DNA from: Paraclostridium sordellii
GTDB lineage: Bacteria; Bacillota; Clostridia; Peptostreptococcales; Peptostreptococcaceae
Assembly: GCF_000953675.1 (NCBI RefSeq)
Contig: NZ_LN679998.1
Location: 643,911-707,910 of the forward strand
Reading direction: 5' to 3'
Length of the DNA: 64,000 nt
The position numbers and the translations under genes are program-made. This document shows positions 18,015 to 25,672 of this stretch, one piece after another. The notes beneath the pieces were generated by a model. It saw only the letters and a program-made list of their open reading frames with translations. It ran no database searches and was not told the DNA's origin. The first letter of the stretch is position 1. The number at the start of each line of letters is the position of its first letter.

Positions 18015-18455
18015 ATGGATAATAAAGATATATCAAAGTTAATGCTACAAAGCATGAACAACTATCAAAACCTAATAAAGACTACAAATACAGATAGATA
18101 TAAACTAGGAAAAGTATTAACAAAGAAGCAATTTTTTACATTAGTAGAAATACAAAAACTTGGGAAAATAGAATTGAAAAATTTAAGTAGAGAATTATAT
18201 GTATCTACATCAAGCTTATGTATACTTTTAAATAAATTAGTTGAACTTGGATATGTGTATAGAGAAGAAGATCCAAGTGATAGAAGAAATACTTTTTATG
18301 GTATAACTACTGAAGGTGAAGAAGTAGCAAATCAAGAAATTGAAAAATTTATGCAAATAATAAATGATAAACTTAACAAACTAGATTTAATTAAAAAGAA
18401 AGAACTTGAACAAAGCTTGCAAAAAACTATAGATATAATGAAAGAACTTATGTAA
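18015..18455 (+). CDS. MarR family transcriptional regulator
   Basis: 146-residue winged-helix repressor. Seen: recognition region IELKNLSRELYVSTSSLCILLNKLVELGYV and the wing REEDPSDRRNTFYGITTEGEE, the classical MarR DRR motif. Terminal helices for dimerisation are present. It stands alone, preceded by about 250 bases of very AT-rich DNA and followed by a promoter-like sequence with its own terminator. Its ligand and targets cannot be read from sequence; self-regulation would be typical for the family. Confidence 0.92.
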   Translation: MDNKDISKLMLQSMNNYQNLIKTTNTDRYKLGKVLTKKQFFTLVEIQKLGKIELKNLSRELYVSTSSLCILLNKLVELGYVYREEDPSDRRNTFYGITTEGEEVANQEIEKFMQIINDKLNKLDLIKKKELEQSLQKTIDIMKELM

Positions 18456-18502
18456 GCAAATAATTTAATTTGATTCAAAATTATACAATGCTAGGCAAAT
18501 TG

Positions 18503-18511
18503 TGGTATAAT
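18503..18511 (+). promoter_or_regulatory. Extended -10 promoter downstream of marR
   Basis: TGG-TATAAT: a consensus -10 (18506-18511) preceded by the extended TGn element; the -35 is poor. It could start a short RNA that ends at the terminator at 18563-18589. Confidence 0.5.
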
Positions 18512-18517
18512 TAAAAT

Positions 18518-18589
18518 AACCTAAGATTTTAAATTTTCTTCTTACATGAAAGTATGTAATTTACTCGCTTAATAGCGAGTTTTTTTTTA
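18518..18589 (+). ncRNA. Candidate small RNA (two hairpins and terminator)
   Basis: From the predicted start near 18518 to the T-tract is about 70 bases. Contains hairpin TTACAT/ATGTAA (18542-18559) and the terminator hairpin ACTCGCT/AGCGAGT. No reading frame with a ribosome site was seen. It may instead be the leader of the following gene or simply the marR terminator. Confidence 0.35.
18563..18589 (+). terminator. Strong intrinsic terminator
   Basis: ACTCGCT-TAAT-AGCGAGT followed by nine T. The strongest T-tract in this part of the window. Confidence 0.9.
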
Positions 18590-18669
18590 TATAATCAGAA
18601 AATTAAAAAAATAATTAGTACATGTGATATAATTAATATATAATATTTAAAATTTAATGGGGTGGATTT

Positions 18670-19308
18670 ATGGGGGATAACAAATTAGATTATACTGAAA
18701 AGAATTTTAATGTATATACTGATATGATAAAGTATATAAGAAATCTAAATATGTTAGAAATTCACAAAAGACAAATTAACCAAAAACTCTATAATATGTA
18801 TGTAAATTTGAGTTCTAAAGGTATTGATTTAGAAAATTATGTGGTAAATCCTAAAGAGTTTTGTGACAAGTTGTGTAGTAACTATGTGAAGAACACATCA
18901 TTATATGTTGTATACTTAGAAACTATTAAGAAGTTTTCACTGGTTGTAGCTATACTTGCATTAGGATGTGACTTAATTTTGGAAAGACCAATAGTAAGCA
19001 AATATTTTGTTTATATATTATTTGGGGCTTTTTTAATTTCGTTACTTTTAACTTATTTAAAAATGTATAGGGCTAAAAAATATGGGATAGGTGAAGAACC
19101 AATAAAATATAAAATTTTATATAATTTAACTGCTGTAATTTTGGTTGTGCCTATATTTTTATTGAAAAATTATATAAAAGTTAATGCCAACATAAGTATA
19201 ATATTTATTGGAATTGTATCTATAATTATATTTTTTATATCATCATATATAGTTAAGGTAAATAAAAAGATATTAGATAAAAAAATAAGTTGTAAGAGTG
19301 TTGAATAA
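18670..19308 (+). CDS. Hypothetical membrane protein (four helices)
   Basis: Not recognised with confidence. 212 residues: a charged cytoplasmic N-terminal region of about 85 residues with the pattern LYNMYVNLSSKGIDLENYVVNPKEF, vaguely like the DUF1129/DUF1048 small membrane proteins, then four membrane helices (about residues 90-110, 117-137, 152-170 and 178-198) and a Lys-rich tail. GGGGTGG is the ribosome site. Its stop codon lies in the loop of a terminator shared with the convergent gene. MarR-family genes often sit near such proteins, but no functional link is shown. Confidence 0.75.
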   Translation: MGDNKLDYTEKNFNVYTDMIKYIRNLNMLEIHKRQINQKLYNMYVNLSSKGIDLENYVVNPKEFCDKLCSNYVKNTSLYVVYLETIKKFSLVVAILALGCDLILERPIVSKYFVYILFGAFLISLLLTYLKMYRAKKYGIGEEPIKYKILYNLTAVILVVPIFLLKNYIKVNANISIIFIGIVSIIIFFISSYIVKVNKKILDKKISCKSVE

Positions 19309-19328
19309 TACTCTTACAACTTATTTTT
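19287..19328. terminator. Shared bidirectional terminator of two convergent genes
   Basis: AAGTTGTAAGAGT pairs perfectly with ACTCTTACAACTT around a short loop, A-rich on the left and T-rich on the right. The plus-strand stop codon (19306-19308) is in the loop and the minus-strand stop (19314-19316) in the right arm. Confidence 0.88.
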
Positions 19329-19985
19329 TCGCTTAAAATTAATATTTATATTATCTCTATTGTTTAAAATTATAGGAAGATAAATTAAAGATGAAATTAT
19401 CATAAATAAGAAGATGCTATATAAATTATGATTAGAAAAACTATAGGAATAATTAGCATTTGTAAAAGTATTTAATGAAAAAATGAATAAGAAAAATAGT
19501 GTACAAGCTTTAAAGTTATCTTTTAGGCATGTAGAGTTTACTCTAAACTTCCTAACTCCTACTAAATATACTAAAGAATATAAAAGCAATAATCTAGAAG
19601 CTATATAGAAAAAGTAAAGTATATGAGGAAAGTCAACATACATATCTCTAAAAAATATCAAATCTCCAATAGCACAAACTATACTCCATGAAAAAAATAT
19701 ATTGAATAAATGATACTTTTTAAAAGCTAATATAGCTATACATATATAAGTGGTTATTCTAGTTATACTTATTGGAAGTGCATATAAAACACTATAATTT
19801 CCAAGAGAAATTAAACAAATTTGTTCAAGTATTATTTCGAATATAAAGGATATGCATATAATTTTTTCGATTAAGTAGCTGTATGGAAGAAGATTCTTAG
19901 TTAATTTAGGTAATAAGAATAAAAATATTGCTACGAAAAATAAAATCATTAAGTGTTCGTTAGAAAATATAAAACTAGAGTTCAA
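19314..19985 (-). CDS. YwaF-like (TIGR02206/TMEM164-like) membrane protein
   Basis: 223 residues with seven probable membrane helices and a basic C-terminus. The segment GNYSVLYALPISITRITTY, followed by a helix and DFPHILYFFYIASRLLLL, resembles the YwaF family, in which conserved His residues usually stand at the ends of these helices; here those positions read LPIS and IASR, so it is a divergent member. The start is TTG after GGAGGG. Function of the family in bacteria is unknown; TMEM164 is an acyltransferase in animals, which should not be transferred here without the His residues. Confidence 0.68.
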   Translation of the reverse strand: MNSSFIFSNEHLMILFFVAIFLFLLPKLTKNLLPYSYLIEKIICISFIFEIILEQICLISLGNYSVLYALPISITRITTYICIAILAFKKYHLFNIFFSWSIVCAIGDLIFFRDMYVDFPHILYFFYIASRLLLLYSLVYLVGVRKFRVNSTCLKDNFKACTLFFLFIFSLNTFTNANYSYSFSNHNLYSIFLFMIISSLIYLPIILNNRDNININFKRKNKL

Positions 19986-20325
19986 TACAATCCCTCCTAT
20001 ACTTTTAATTTATAAAATATATATACCCCAATTTTAAAATCTGTACTATAAATAGAAAGTCCTTAATATAAACTTTTAAGATGATACTTTTTTATATTAT
20101 TATAGAAAAATATGTTTAAGACCTTCTATAATTTAAAAAACTCTATATGTAATCATGTCCTTTTATACATTATATTCAAAAGGAAGGTTTGCGATATATA
20201 GTTTTTCAAAATTTATATAAATAATTTATTAGTAACAAAATAATGTATAGTTAATAAATTAATAATATAGGATTTAGCAAAGTTTTTAAAGTAGACATTC
20301 AAATACTATCAAGGGAAGTGATTTT
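19986..20325. other. AT-rich spacer between divergent genes
   Basis: 340 bases with no supported gene. A weak promoter-like pair (TTGCGA near 20189 and TTTATA/TATATA near 20212) could drive the redox pair that follows. No operator palindrome, riboswitch or repeat was recognised. Confidence 0.5.
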
Positions 20326-21282
20326 TTGAAAAGAATATGTATACAACCATGTGCTGATTGTGGGAGCAAGTATTGTCCATGTCACTTAGCATATTCAGGG
20401 GATTGCATTCAATGTAGTTTAATTCAAGGTAGTAAAACATGTGATTGTATATGGCAGGGGGTATGTGTATACAATGAATTTCAACACAATAGAAATACTA
20501 GCTGTAATCAAAAGATCGAAGAGTTATGTAAAGTTGAACTGAAAAAAGAGTTGCTTAAAGATATATATTTATTAGAAATTAAAGCATCAAAAAACTTATT
20601 GGAGGAGCTATTAAATCCTGGATCATACATTTTATTAAGAGCTAAAAGTGAAACTGACTCAAAGTATAATGTGCCGATATCTGTAATGGATATAGACGTT
20701 GAAAATGAAATCTTAAAGGTTATTATAAAAGAGGTAGGTCATAAGACTAAGAGTTTACTTAACTTTGATGATGTATGGGTTAGAGGACCTTATTTAAATG
20801 GTGTATTAGGACTTAAAGAATTTAAATTAACGGCAAATCAAAATGTAGCTGTAATATTAAGTGGATTATCTCAAGTAAATGCACCTAAGATAATTAAATA
20901 TATACTAAAAAATAATAATCATGTAGAAGTTTTCGTAGACACTAGAAGGACTATACTAGATGAAGTTATAGATAAAATTAAAGAACTAAATGTAAATATT
21001 CATTTCTTAAATATAAAAGAAGATGAGAGTTTAATAAAAGATTACATCAGAAGAAATAACGTAGAATTAGTTTATAGCGGAGGATTTAATTCATTTAATA
21101 AAGAAATAATGAATTTAGTTGATAGTATTGATGAAAATATAAAATTCGCTATAGCTAATAATAATTTAATAGTATGTGCAGAGGGAATATGTGGAGGATG
21201 TACAGTTGTTGTAAATGGTAAAAGAATTAAATCTTGTAAAGCTCAGATAAATGGAAGGGACTATTTAAAAAATTTAAAATAA
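20326..21282 (+). CDS. Cys-rich PyrK-like iron-sulfur flavoprotein reductase
   Basis: 318 residues. Residues 1-60 hold twelve cysteines in closely spaced pairs (C5, C9, C12, C17, C19, C27, C30, C39, C41, C47, C60 among them), suggesting one or more metal or Fe-S sites. Residues about 65-280 look like the FAD/NAD-binding reductase module of PyrK (dihydroorotate dehydrogenase electron-transfer subunit), and the end carries C284-X4-C289-X2-C292-X11-C304, the PyrK-type [2Fe-2S] motif. It is not PyrK itself: no pyr genes are nearby and the N-terminus differs. The start is TTG after AAGGGAAGTG. The next gene, an FAD oxidoreductase 28 bases on, is the likely partner. Confidence 0.82.
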   Translation: MKRICIQPCADCGSKYCPCHLAYSGDCIQCSLIQGSKTCDCIWQGVCVYNEFQHNRNTSCNQKIEELCKVELKKELLKDIYLLEIKASKNLLEELLNPGSYILLRAKSETDSKYNVPISVMDIDVENEILKVIIKEVGHKTKSLLNFDDVWVRGPYLNGVLGLKEFKLTANQNVAVILSGLSQVNAPKIIKYILKNNNHVEVFVDTRRTILDEVIDKIKELNVNIHFLNIKEDESLIKDYIRRNNVELVYSGGFNSFNKEIMNLVDSIDENIKFAIANNNLIVCAEGICGGCTVVVNGKRIKSCKAQINGRDYLKNLK

Positions 21283-21310
21283 TATTTTAAGTTAGTAGGG
21301 GGAATGAAAA

Positions 21311-22594
21311 TTGGCTAAAGTAGTAGTTATAGGTGGAGGTTGGGCTGGTTGCGCCGCTGCAATATCTGCAAAAAAAGCAGGAGCTGAAGTTGTTATATTA
21401 GAAAGAACAGATTTATTGTTAGGACTTGGAAATGTTGGAGGCATAATGAGAAACAATGGTAGATACACTGCGACTGAAGAGGCTATTGCCCTTGGAGCAA
21501 GTGAATTATTTGAACTTACTGATAAGTATTCAACTCATAAAGATATGGATTTTCCAGGTCATAAACATTCTACTATATATAATGTTACGGAAATAGAAAA
21601 ACCTGTAAGAGAAAAAATACTTAGTATGGGTATTGAAGTAAGGTTTTTTGCAAGAGTAATTGATGTTAAGTTAGATGGTAAAAAAATTAAATCTGTTATA
21701 TTAGAAGACGGAGAAATAATAAATGGTGATTCTTTTGTAGAAACAACAGGATCTTCTGGACCTATGGGCAACTGTACTAAATATGGAAATGGATGTGCTA
21801 TGTGTGTTCTTAGATGTCCATCCTTTGGGGGAAGAGTGAGTATAACTTCTAAATGTGGAGTACAGGATATGTATGGAAGAAGAAATACTGGTGAGCTAGG
21901 CGCATTTAGTGGATCTATGAAACTGTTAAAAGAAAGCCTAGGTGAAGAAATTCAAAGAGATTTAAATGAAAAAGGATGTGCTGTAGTACCACTACCTGAA
22001 GAACTTATAAATACAGAAAAACTAGATATAAAAGTATGTCAACAGTATTCATTACCTGAGTTTGCAAAAAATTTGATATTAATAGATACAGGTCATGCAA
22101 AACTTATGGCTCCATTTTACCCACTTGAAAAACTAAGAAAAATACCAGGATTTGAGGGAGCTATAATTGTAGATCCATACTCTGGAGGTAGAGGAAACTC
22201 AATAAGATATTTATCTGTTGCACCAAGAGACAATTATATGAGAGTTATAGGAGTTGAAAATCTATTTGTTGGAGGAGAGAAAAGTGGATTTTTTGTAGGG
22301 CATACAGAAGCTATATGTACAGGGTCTTTAGCAGGGCATAATGCAGCTAGAAATGCAATTGGTATGTATTTGCTTCAACTACCTACAAGTATCACTATAG
22401 GAGATTTTATATACTATGCAAATAAAGAATTAAAAGAAGATAATGCAGATAGACTTAAATTTACTTTTGCAGGTAGTGTATATTTTAACAGAATGAAAGA
22501 ATTAGGTTTTTATACTACAGATAAGAAGATAATAATAAATAGGGTTAAAGAAACAGGTTTAGAAGGTATATTTAACAAAAAAGTTACAAGGTAA
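21311..22594 (+). CDS. FAD-dependent oxidoreductase (GidA/TrmFO-like fold) with four-Cys motif
   Basis: 427 residues. The N-terminus VVVIGGGWAGCAAAISAKKA is an FAD Rossmann motif with ILER closing the second strand; the later VENLFVGGEKSGFFVGHTEA and SLAGHNAARNA match the C-terminal FAD contacts of the GidA/TrmFO-like superfamily. It is shorter than TrmFO and carries C155-X6-C162-X2-C165-X3-C169, absent in TrmFO and suited to an iron-sulfur cluster or redox disulfides. The start is TTG after a GGGGGA site. Together with the upstream PyrK-like subunit it probably forms an NAD(P)H-linked two-subunit redox enzyme; the substrate is unknown. Confidence 0.82.
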   Translation: MAKVVVIGGGWAGCAAAISAKKAGAEVVILERTDLLLGLGNVGGIMRNNGRYTATEEAIALGASELFELTDKYSTHKDMDFPGHKHSTIYNVTEIEKPVREKILSMGIEVRFFARVIDVKLDGKKIKSVILEDGEIINGDSFVETTGSSGPMGNCTKYGNGCAMCVLRCPSFGGRVSITSKCGVQDMYGRRNTGELGAFSGSMKLLKESLGEEIQRDLNEKGCAVVPLPEELINTEKLDIKVCQQYSLPEFAKNLILIDTGHAKLMAPFYPLEKLRKIPGFEGAIIVDPYSGGRGNSIRYLSVAPRDNYMRVIGVENLFVGGEKSGFFVGHTEAICTGSLAGHNAARNAIGMYLLQLPTSITIGDFIYYANKELKEDNADRLKFTFAGSVYFNRMKELGFYTTDKKIIINRVKETGLEGIFNKKVTR

Positions 22595-22600
22595 ATAATA

Positions 22601-22630
22601 GGAGGTGACAATTTGTCATCTCCTTTTTGG
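22601..22630 (+). terminator. Intrinsic terminator after the redox pair
   Basis: GGAGGTGA pairs with TCATCTCC (one G-U), then TTTTT. It resembles a ribosome site but no gene follows it closely. Confidence 0.8.
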
Positions 22631-22691
22631 AATTATTGAAAAATGAGTATATAACTAACTTTCAGAAAACTTTGTATTGAAAAAATGTAAA

Positions 22692-22712
22692 AAATAACCT
22701 TAAAAAAGTAAG
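22692..22712 (+). other. Short hairpin in the dlt leader region
   Basis: AACCTTA pairs with TAAGGTT around six bases. No T-tract directly follows, so it is not a plain terminator; it may be part of the 5' region of the dlt transcript or a binding palindrome. Confidence 0.35.
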
Positions 22713-22790
22713 GTTTCTTACTAAAAAAACTTATAAAAATAAAAAAAAGACAAATAATTGCATATAATTACAAAATTGTAATTGAATATA

Positions 22791-22839
22791 TTCCTCTAAA
22801 GTAATAATATATTTATAGATTACGTACAATTTAGAGGAG
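22791..22839 (+). promoter_or_regulatory. Stem that hides the dltD ribosome site
   Basis: TCCTCTAAA (22792-22800) is fully complementary to TTTAGAGGA (22830-22838), and one more U-G pair can form. The right arm is the ribosome site of dltD. The loop is about 29 bases. Such a stem could lower dltD translation; inferred from sequence. Confidence 0.5.
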
Positions 22840-22846
22840 TATTAAT

Positions 22847-24037
22847 ATGAAAAAATTAATTTATTTCATTATACCACTATTAATAGGAGGTATATTTTTA
22901 TTTGGATTAAATAAATTCCTTGATACTAAAATAAGTGAGTTATTAAAGGAGAAAGATTTAATTCCTATTATGAATGACTCTTTAAGTAATATCAAGGATA
23001 AAGGAGTAATTGCAAATGACTACTTCTTAGAACGAAAAGATATTATGATGCTAGGATCATCAGAGCTAGGACACTCTACAAAACAACATCCTACATATTA
23101 TTTCAATACAAATAGAAGTAAAAATGGAGTATTTACAATAGGTAGAGCATATACTCAAAGTTTACAGGATGCAACAATTTTAGGGAGTGTTAATCCAAAT
23201 ATTAAGGATAAAAAGGTAGTTTTACTAGTTTCAATGCAGTGGTTTATGGATAAAAAAGGAGTTACACCACATCACTACCAAACTAGATTTTCTCCAGTTC
23301 AGTTTTATTCATTTTTAGATAACCCTGATATATCAAAAGAAAATAAGTTAAAGCTTGCAAAAAGAGCTAGTAAGTTATTAGTTGGAGCGGGAGAGTATAA
23401 ACCAGAAGCTGTATATGCAAAGCTATATACTTCAAATTCATCTGTTTCTAAAGTAGAAAAGGTATTGTTAGCACCTTACTTTGAAGGTAGAAAATACTTT
23501 GTTTCTCTTAAAGGCAAAGGGTTATTATATGAAAAGCTAGTAACATTACCAGATAAAAAAGCGCAAAAACCGAGCAAGCCTATAAATTGGGAAAAAGAAA
23601 AAGAAAAAGCTATAGAAGATGCTAAAAAAAGAGTAGGAAAGAATGATTTAAGCATAGATAAAATTTATTATAAAAAGAACTTTGGCCACAATCTAGATAG
23701 AGTAAGAGGTAAGTACAAAAACGTAGACTTATTAAAATCTAAGGAGTTTTATGATTATCAACTTACATTAGACGTATGTAAAGACTTAGGAATTAAACCT
23801 GTAGTTGTAATGATACCTGCTATGGATAAATTCTACGATGTAACAGGAATATCTCGTGAGGAGCGTCATGAATTCTATAATAAGGCTGGTAAAATGGCTA
23901 AAGAAGAAGGATTTGATGTAATAGATCTTAGATCTAAAGAGACTGAAAAATATTATTTAAGAGATGTAATGCACCTTGGTACGAAAGGATGGGTAGATGT
24001 TTGTGAAAAACTATTTAAAGAATTTAACCAGCAATAA
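22847..24037 (+). CDS. dltD: DltD, D-alanyl-lipoteichoic acid biosynthesis protein
   Basis: DltD completes D-alanine transfer onto teichoic acids outside the membrane. It has an N-terminal membrane helix (residues 3-21) and an SGNH-like extracellular domain. Seen: IMMLGSSELGHST with the nucleophile-type Ser, VVLLVSMQWFMDKKG, and at the end LRDVMHLGTKGWVDVCEKL with the Asp and His of the triad. 396 residues, normal. It is the first gene of the operon here (D-X-A-B-C), unlike the A-B-C-D order of bacilli, and like my recollection of the order in C. difficile. Confidence 0.95.
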   Translation: MKKLIYFIIPLLIGGIFLFGLNKFLDTKISELLKEKDLIPIMNDSLSNIKDKGVIANDYFLERKDIMMLGSSELGHSTKQHPTYYFNTNRSKNGVFTIGRAYTQSLQDATILGSVNPNIKDKKVVLLVSMQWFMDKKGVTPHHYQTRFSPVQFYSFLDNPDISKENKLKLAKRASKLLVGAGEYKPEAVYAKLYTSNSSVSKVEKVLLAPYFEGRKYFVSLKGKGLLYEKLVTLPDKKAQKPSKPINWEKEKEKAIEDAKKRVGKNDLSIDKIYYKKNFGHNLDRVRGKYKNVDLLKSKEFYDYQLTLDVCKDLGIKPVVVMIPAMDKFYDVTGISREERHEFYNKAGKMAKEEGFDVIDLRSKETEKYYLRDVMHLGTKGWVDVCEKLFKEFNQQ

Positions 24038-24044
24038 ATACCTA

Positions 24045-24143
24045 ATGATGAGTATTTGTCTTACAGTAATTATAATTGCTGCTATATTAATATTGGCATT
24101 TACTCCATTTAAAGAGTTACCATTTATATATAATGAGTTTTAA
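24045..24143 (+). CDS. dltX: Short DltX-like membrane peptide
   Basis: 32-residue frame between dltD and dltA. It has one hydrophobic helix (about residues 4-19) and ends in LPFIYNEF. A C-terminal FxYNxF-type end is the hallmark of DltX, a single-pass partner of DltB and DltC in D-alanylation. It starts 7 bases after the dltD stop with no ribosome site of its own, so it relies on coupling; a second ATG follows the first. Known DltX proteins are usually nearer 45-50 residues, and lie ahead of dltA. Assignment rests on the C-terminal motif, helix and operon position. Confidence 0.75.
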   Translation: MMSICLTVIIIAAILILAFTPFKELPFIYNEF

Positions 24144-24157
24144 TAGGGAGGATTAAT

Positions 24158-25672
24158 ATGAAAATTATTGAAGGTATAAAAAAATACGCAGATACAGATA
24201 GAATTGCGCTAAAATGCAATAATGAAAATCTTTCTTACAAAGATTTAGATAAGTATTCAGAAGCTATAGCACTATTTTTAAAGGACATATACCAAGATGA
24301 AAACACACCTATTGTTATATATGGAAATAAAGAAAATCTTATAATGGCATGTATGATAGGAGCTTTAAAATCAGGAAGAGCATATGTACCATTAGATATA
24401 AGCTTTCCTCTAGATAGGGTATTTGAAGTTACGAAAGAGGTTAAACCTAAGGTAGTATTTAATTTTAGTGATGAAGAAAACTTTGGAGAATTAAATGTAA
24501 TTGATGAGAATGGATTAAAAGAAATAATAAAAAAATATGAAGGAAAGACGATAGATAAAAGTAACTGGGTAAAAGATGACGAGAATGCATATATTCTATT
24601 TACTTCAGGAAGTACAGGAAAGCCTAAAGGAGTTCAAATAAGTTCTAATAACTTAGATAGTTTTGTAGATTGGATAAGCCCTTATTTAAAAATTGATGGA
24701 AGTGAAAAGGTAATAATGAACCAAGCTGCATATTCATTTGACCTTTCAGTTACAACTATATATCCAGGATTAGTCCACGGAGCTACATTATTTTCATTAT
24801 CTAAAAAAGTGTTAGCTGACTACAAAGAATTATTTAAGCAATTTAAAGACTCAGACATGGCTATATGGGTTTCAACTCCATCATTTGCTGGAGTTTGTGT
24901 AACAGAAAAAGATTTTGATTGTAATATGTTACCTAAACTAGAGTCGATGATATTTATAGGTGAAGCTCTTCCTAAGAGTTTAACTCAAGAGTTACTAGAT
25001 AGATTTCCAAATACAAGAGTTATAAATGGTTATGGACCAACTGAAGCTACAGTAGGCGTAAGTGTAAATGACATGTCACAAGAATTAATTGACGATGAAA
25101 AGAGCCTTCCAGTAGGGTACCCTATGGAAAATTGTAGAATTAAAATAGTTGATGAAAATGGAAATGAAGTTGAAGGCACTGAAAAAGGTGAAATTGTAAT
25201 TATAGGACCATCTGTATCTAAAGGATATTTTAATAACAAAGAAAAAACTGATGAAGTATTTTATTTTGATGAAATTGATGGAGTTAAGCATAGAGCATAT
25301 AAAACTGGAGATATGGGATATATGCTTAATGGAAATATATATTATTGTGGAAGAAAAGATTTCCAAATAAAATTAAATGGATTTAGAATCGAAATAGAAG
25401 ATATAGAAAATAACTTAAGAAAAGTTGATAATGTAAAAAATGCAATAGTTTTACCTGTTTATAAAAATGAAAAAATTGCATACTTAAAAGGTATTGTAGA
25501 GTTAAAAGAAGATAACTCTTTAGGAAATATAAAAAATGGAATGATAATCAAAAAGGAATTAGGAAAATATATACCTTCATACATGATTCCAAGAAATATT
25601 AAAATAATTGATGAGTTTCCAACAAATATTAATGGAAAAATAGATAGAAAGAAACTTATGGAGGAAAATTAA
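24158..25672 (+). CDS. dltA: D-alanine--D-alanyl carrier protein ligase
   Basis: Cytoplasmic ANL-family adenylating enzyme that activates D-Ala and loads it on the phosphopantetheine of DltC. Seen: the P-loop YILFTSGSTGKPKGVQ, VINGYGPTEATVG (A5), the YKTGDMGYMLNGNIYYCGR hinge region, QIKLNGFRIEIEDIE (A8) and the catalytic Lys in TNINGKIDRKKL (A10). 504 residues, normal. Its stop overlaps the dltB start (TAATG). Confidence 0.97.
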   Translation: MKIIEGIKKYADTDRIALKCNNENLSYKDLDKYSEAIALFLKDIYQDENTPIVIYGNKENLIMACMIGALKSGRAYVPLDISFPLDRVFEVTKEVKPKVVFNFSDEENFGELNVIDENGLKEIIKKYEGKTIDKSNWVKDDENAYILFTSGSTGKPKGVQISSNNLDSFVDWISPYLKIDGSEKVIMNQAAYSFDLSVTTIYPGLVHGATLFSLSKKVLADYKELFKQFKDSDMAIWVSTPSFAGVCVTEKDFDCNMLPKLESMIFIGEALPKSLTQELLDRFPNTRVINGYGPTEATVGVSVNDMSQELIDDEKSLPVGYPMENCRIKIVDENGNEVEGTEKGEIVIIGPSVSKGYFNNKEKTDEVFYFDEIDGVKHRAYKTGDMGYMLNGNIYYCGRKDFQIKLNGFRIEIEDIENNLRKVDNVKNAIVLPVYKNEKIAYLKGIVELKEDNSLGNIKNGMIIKKELGKYIPSYMIPRNIKIIDEFPTNINGKIDRKKLMEEN

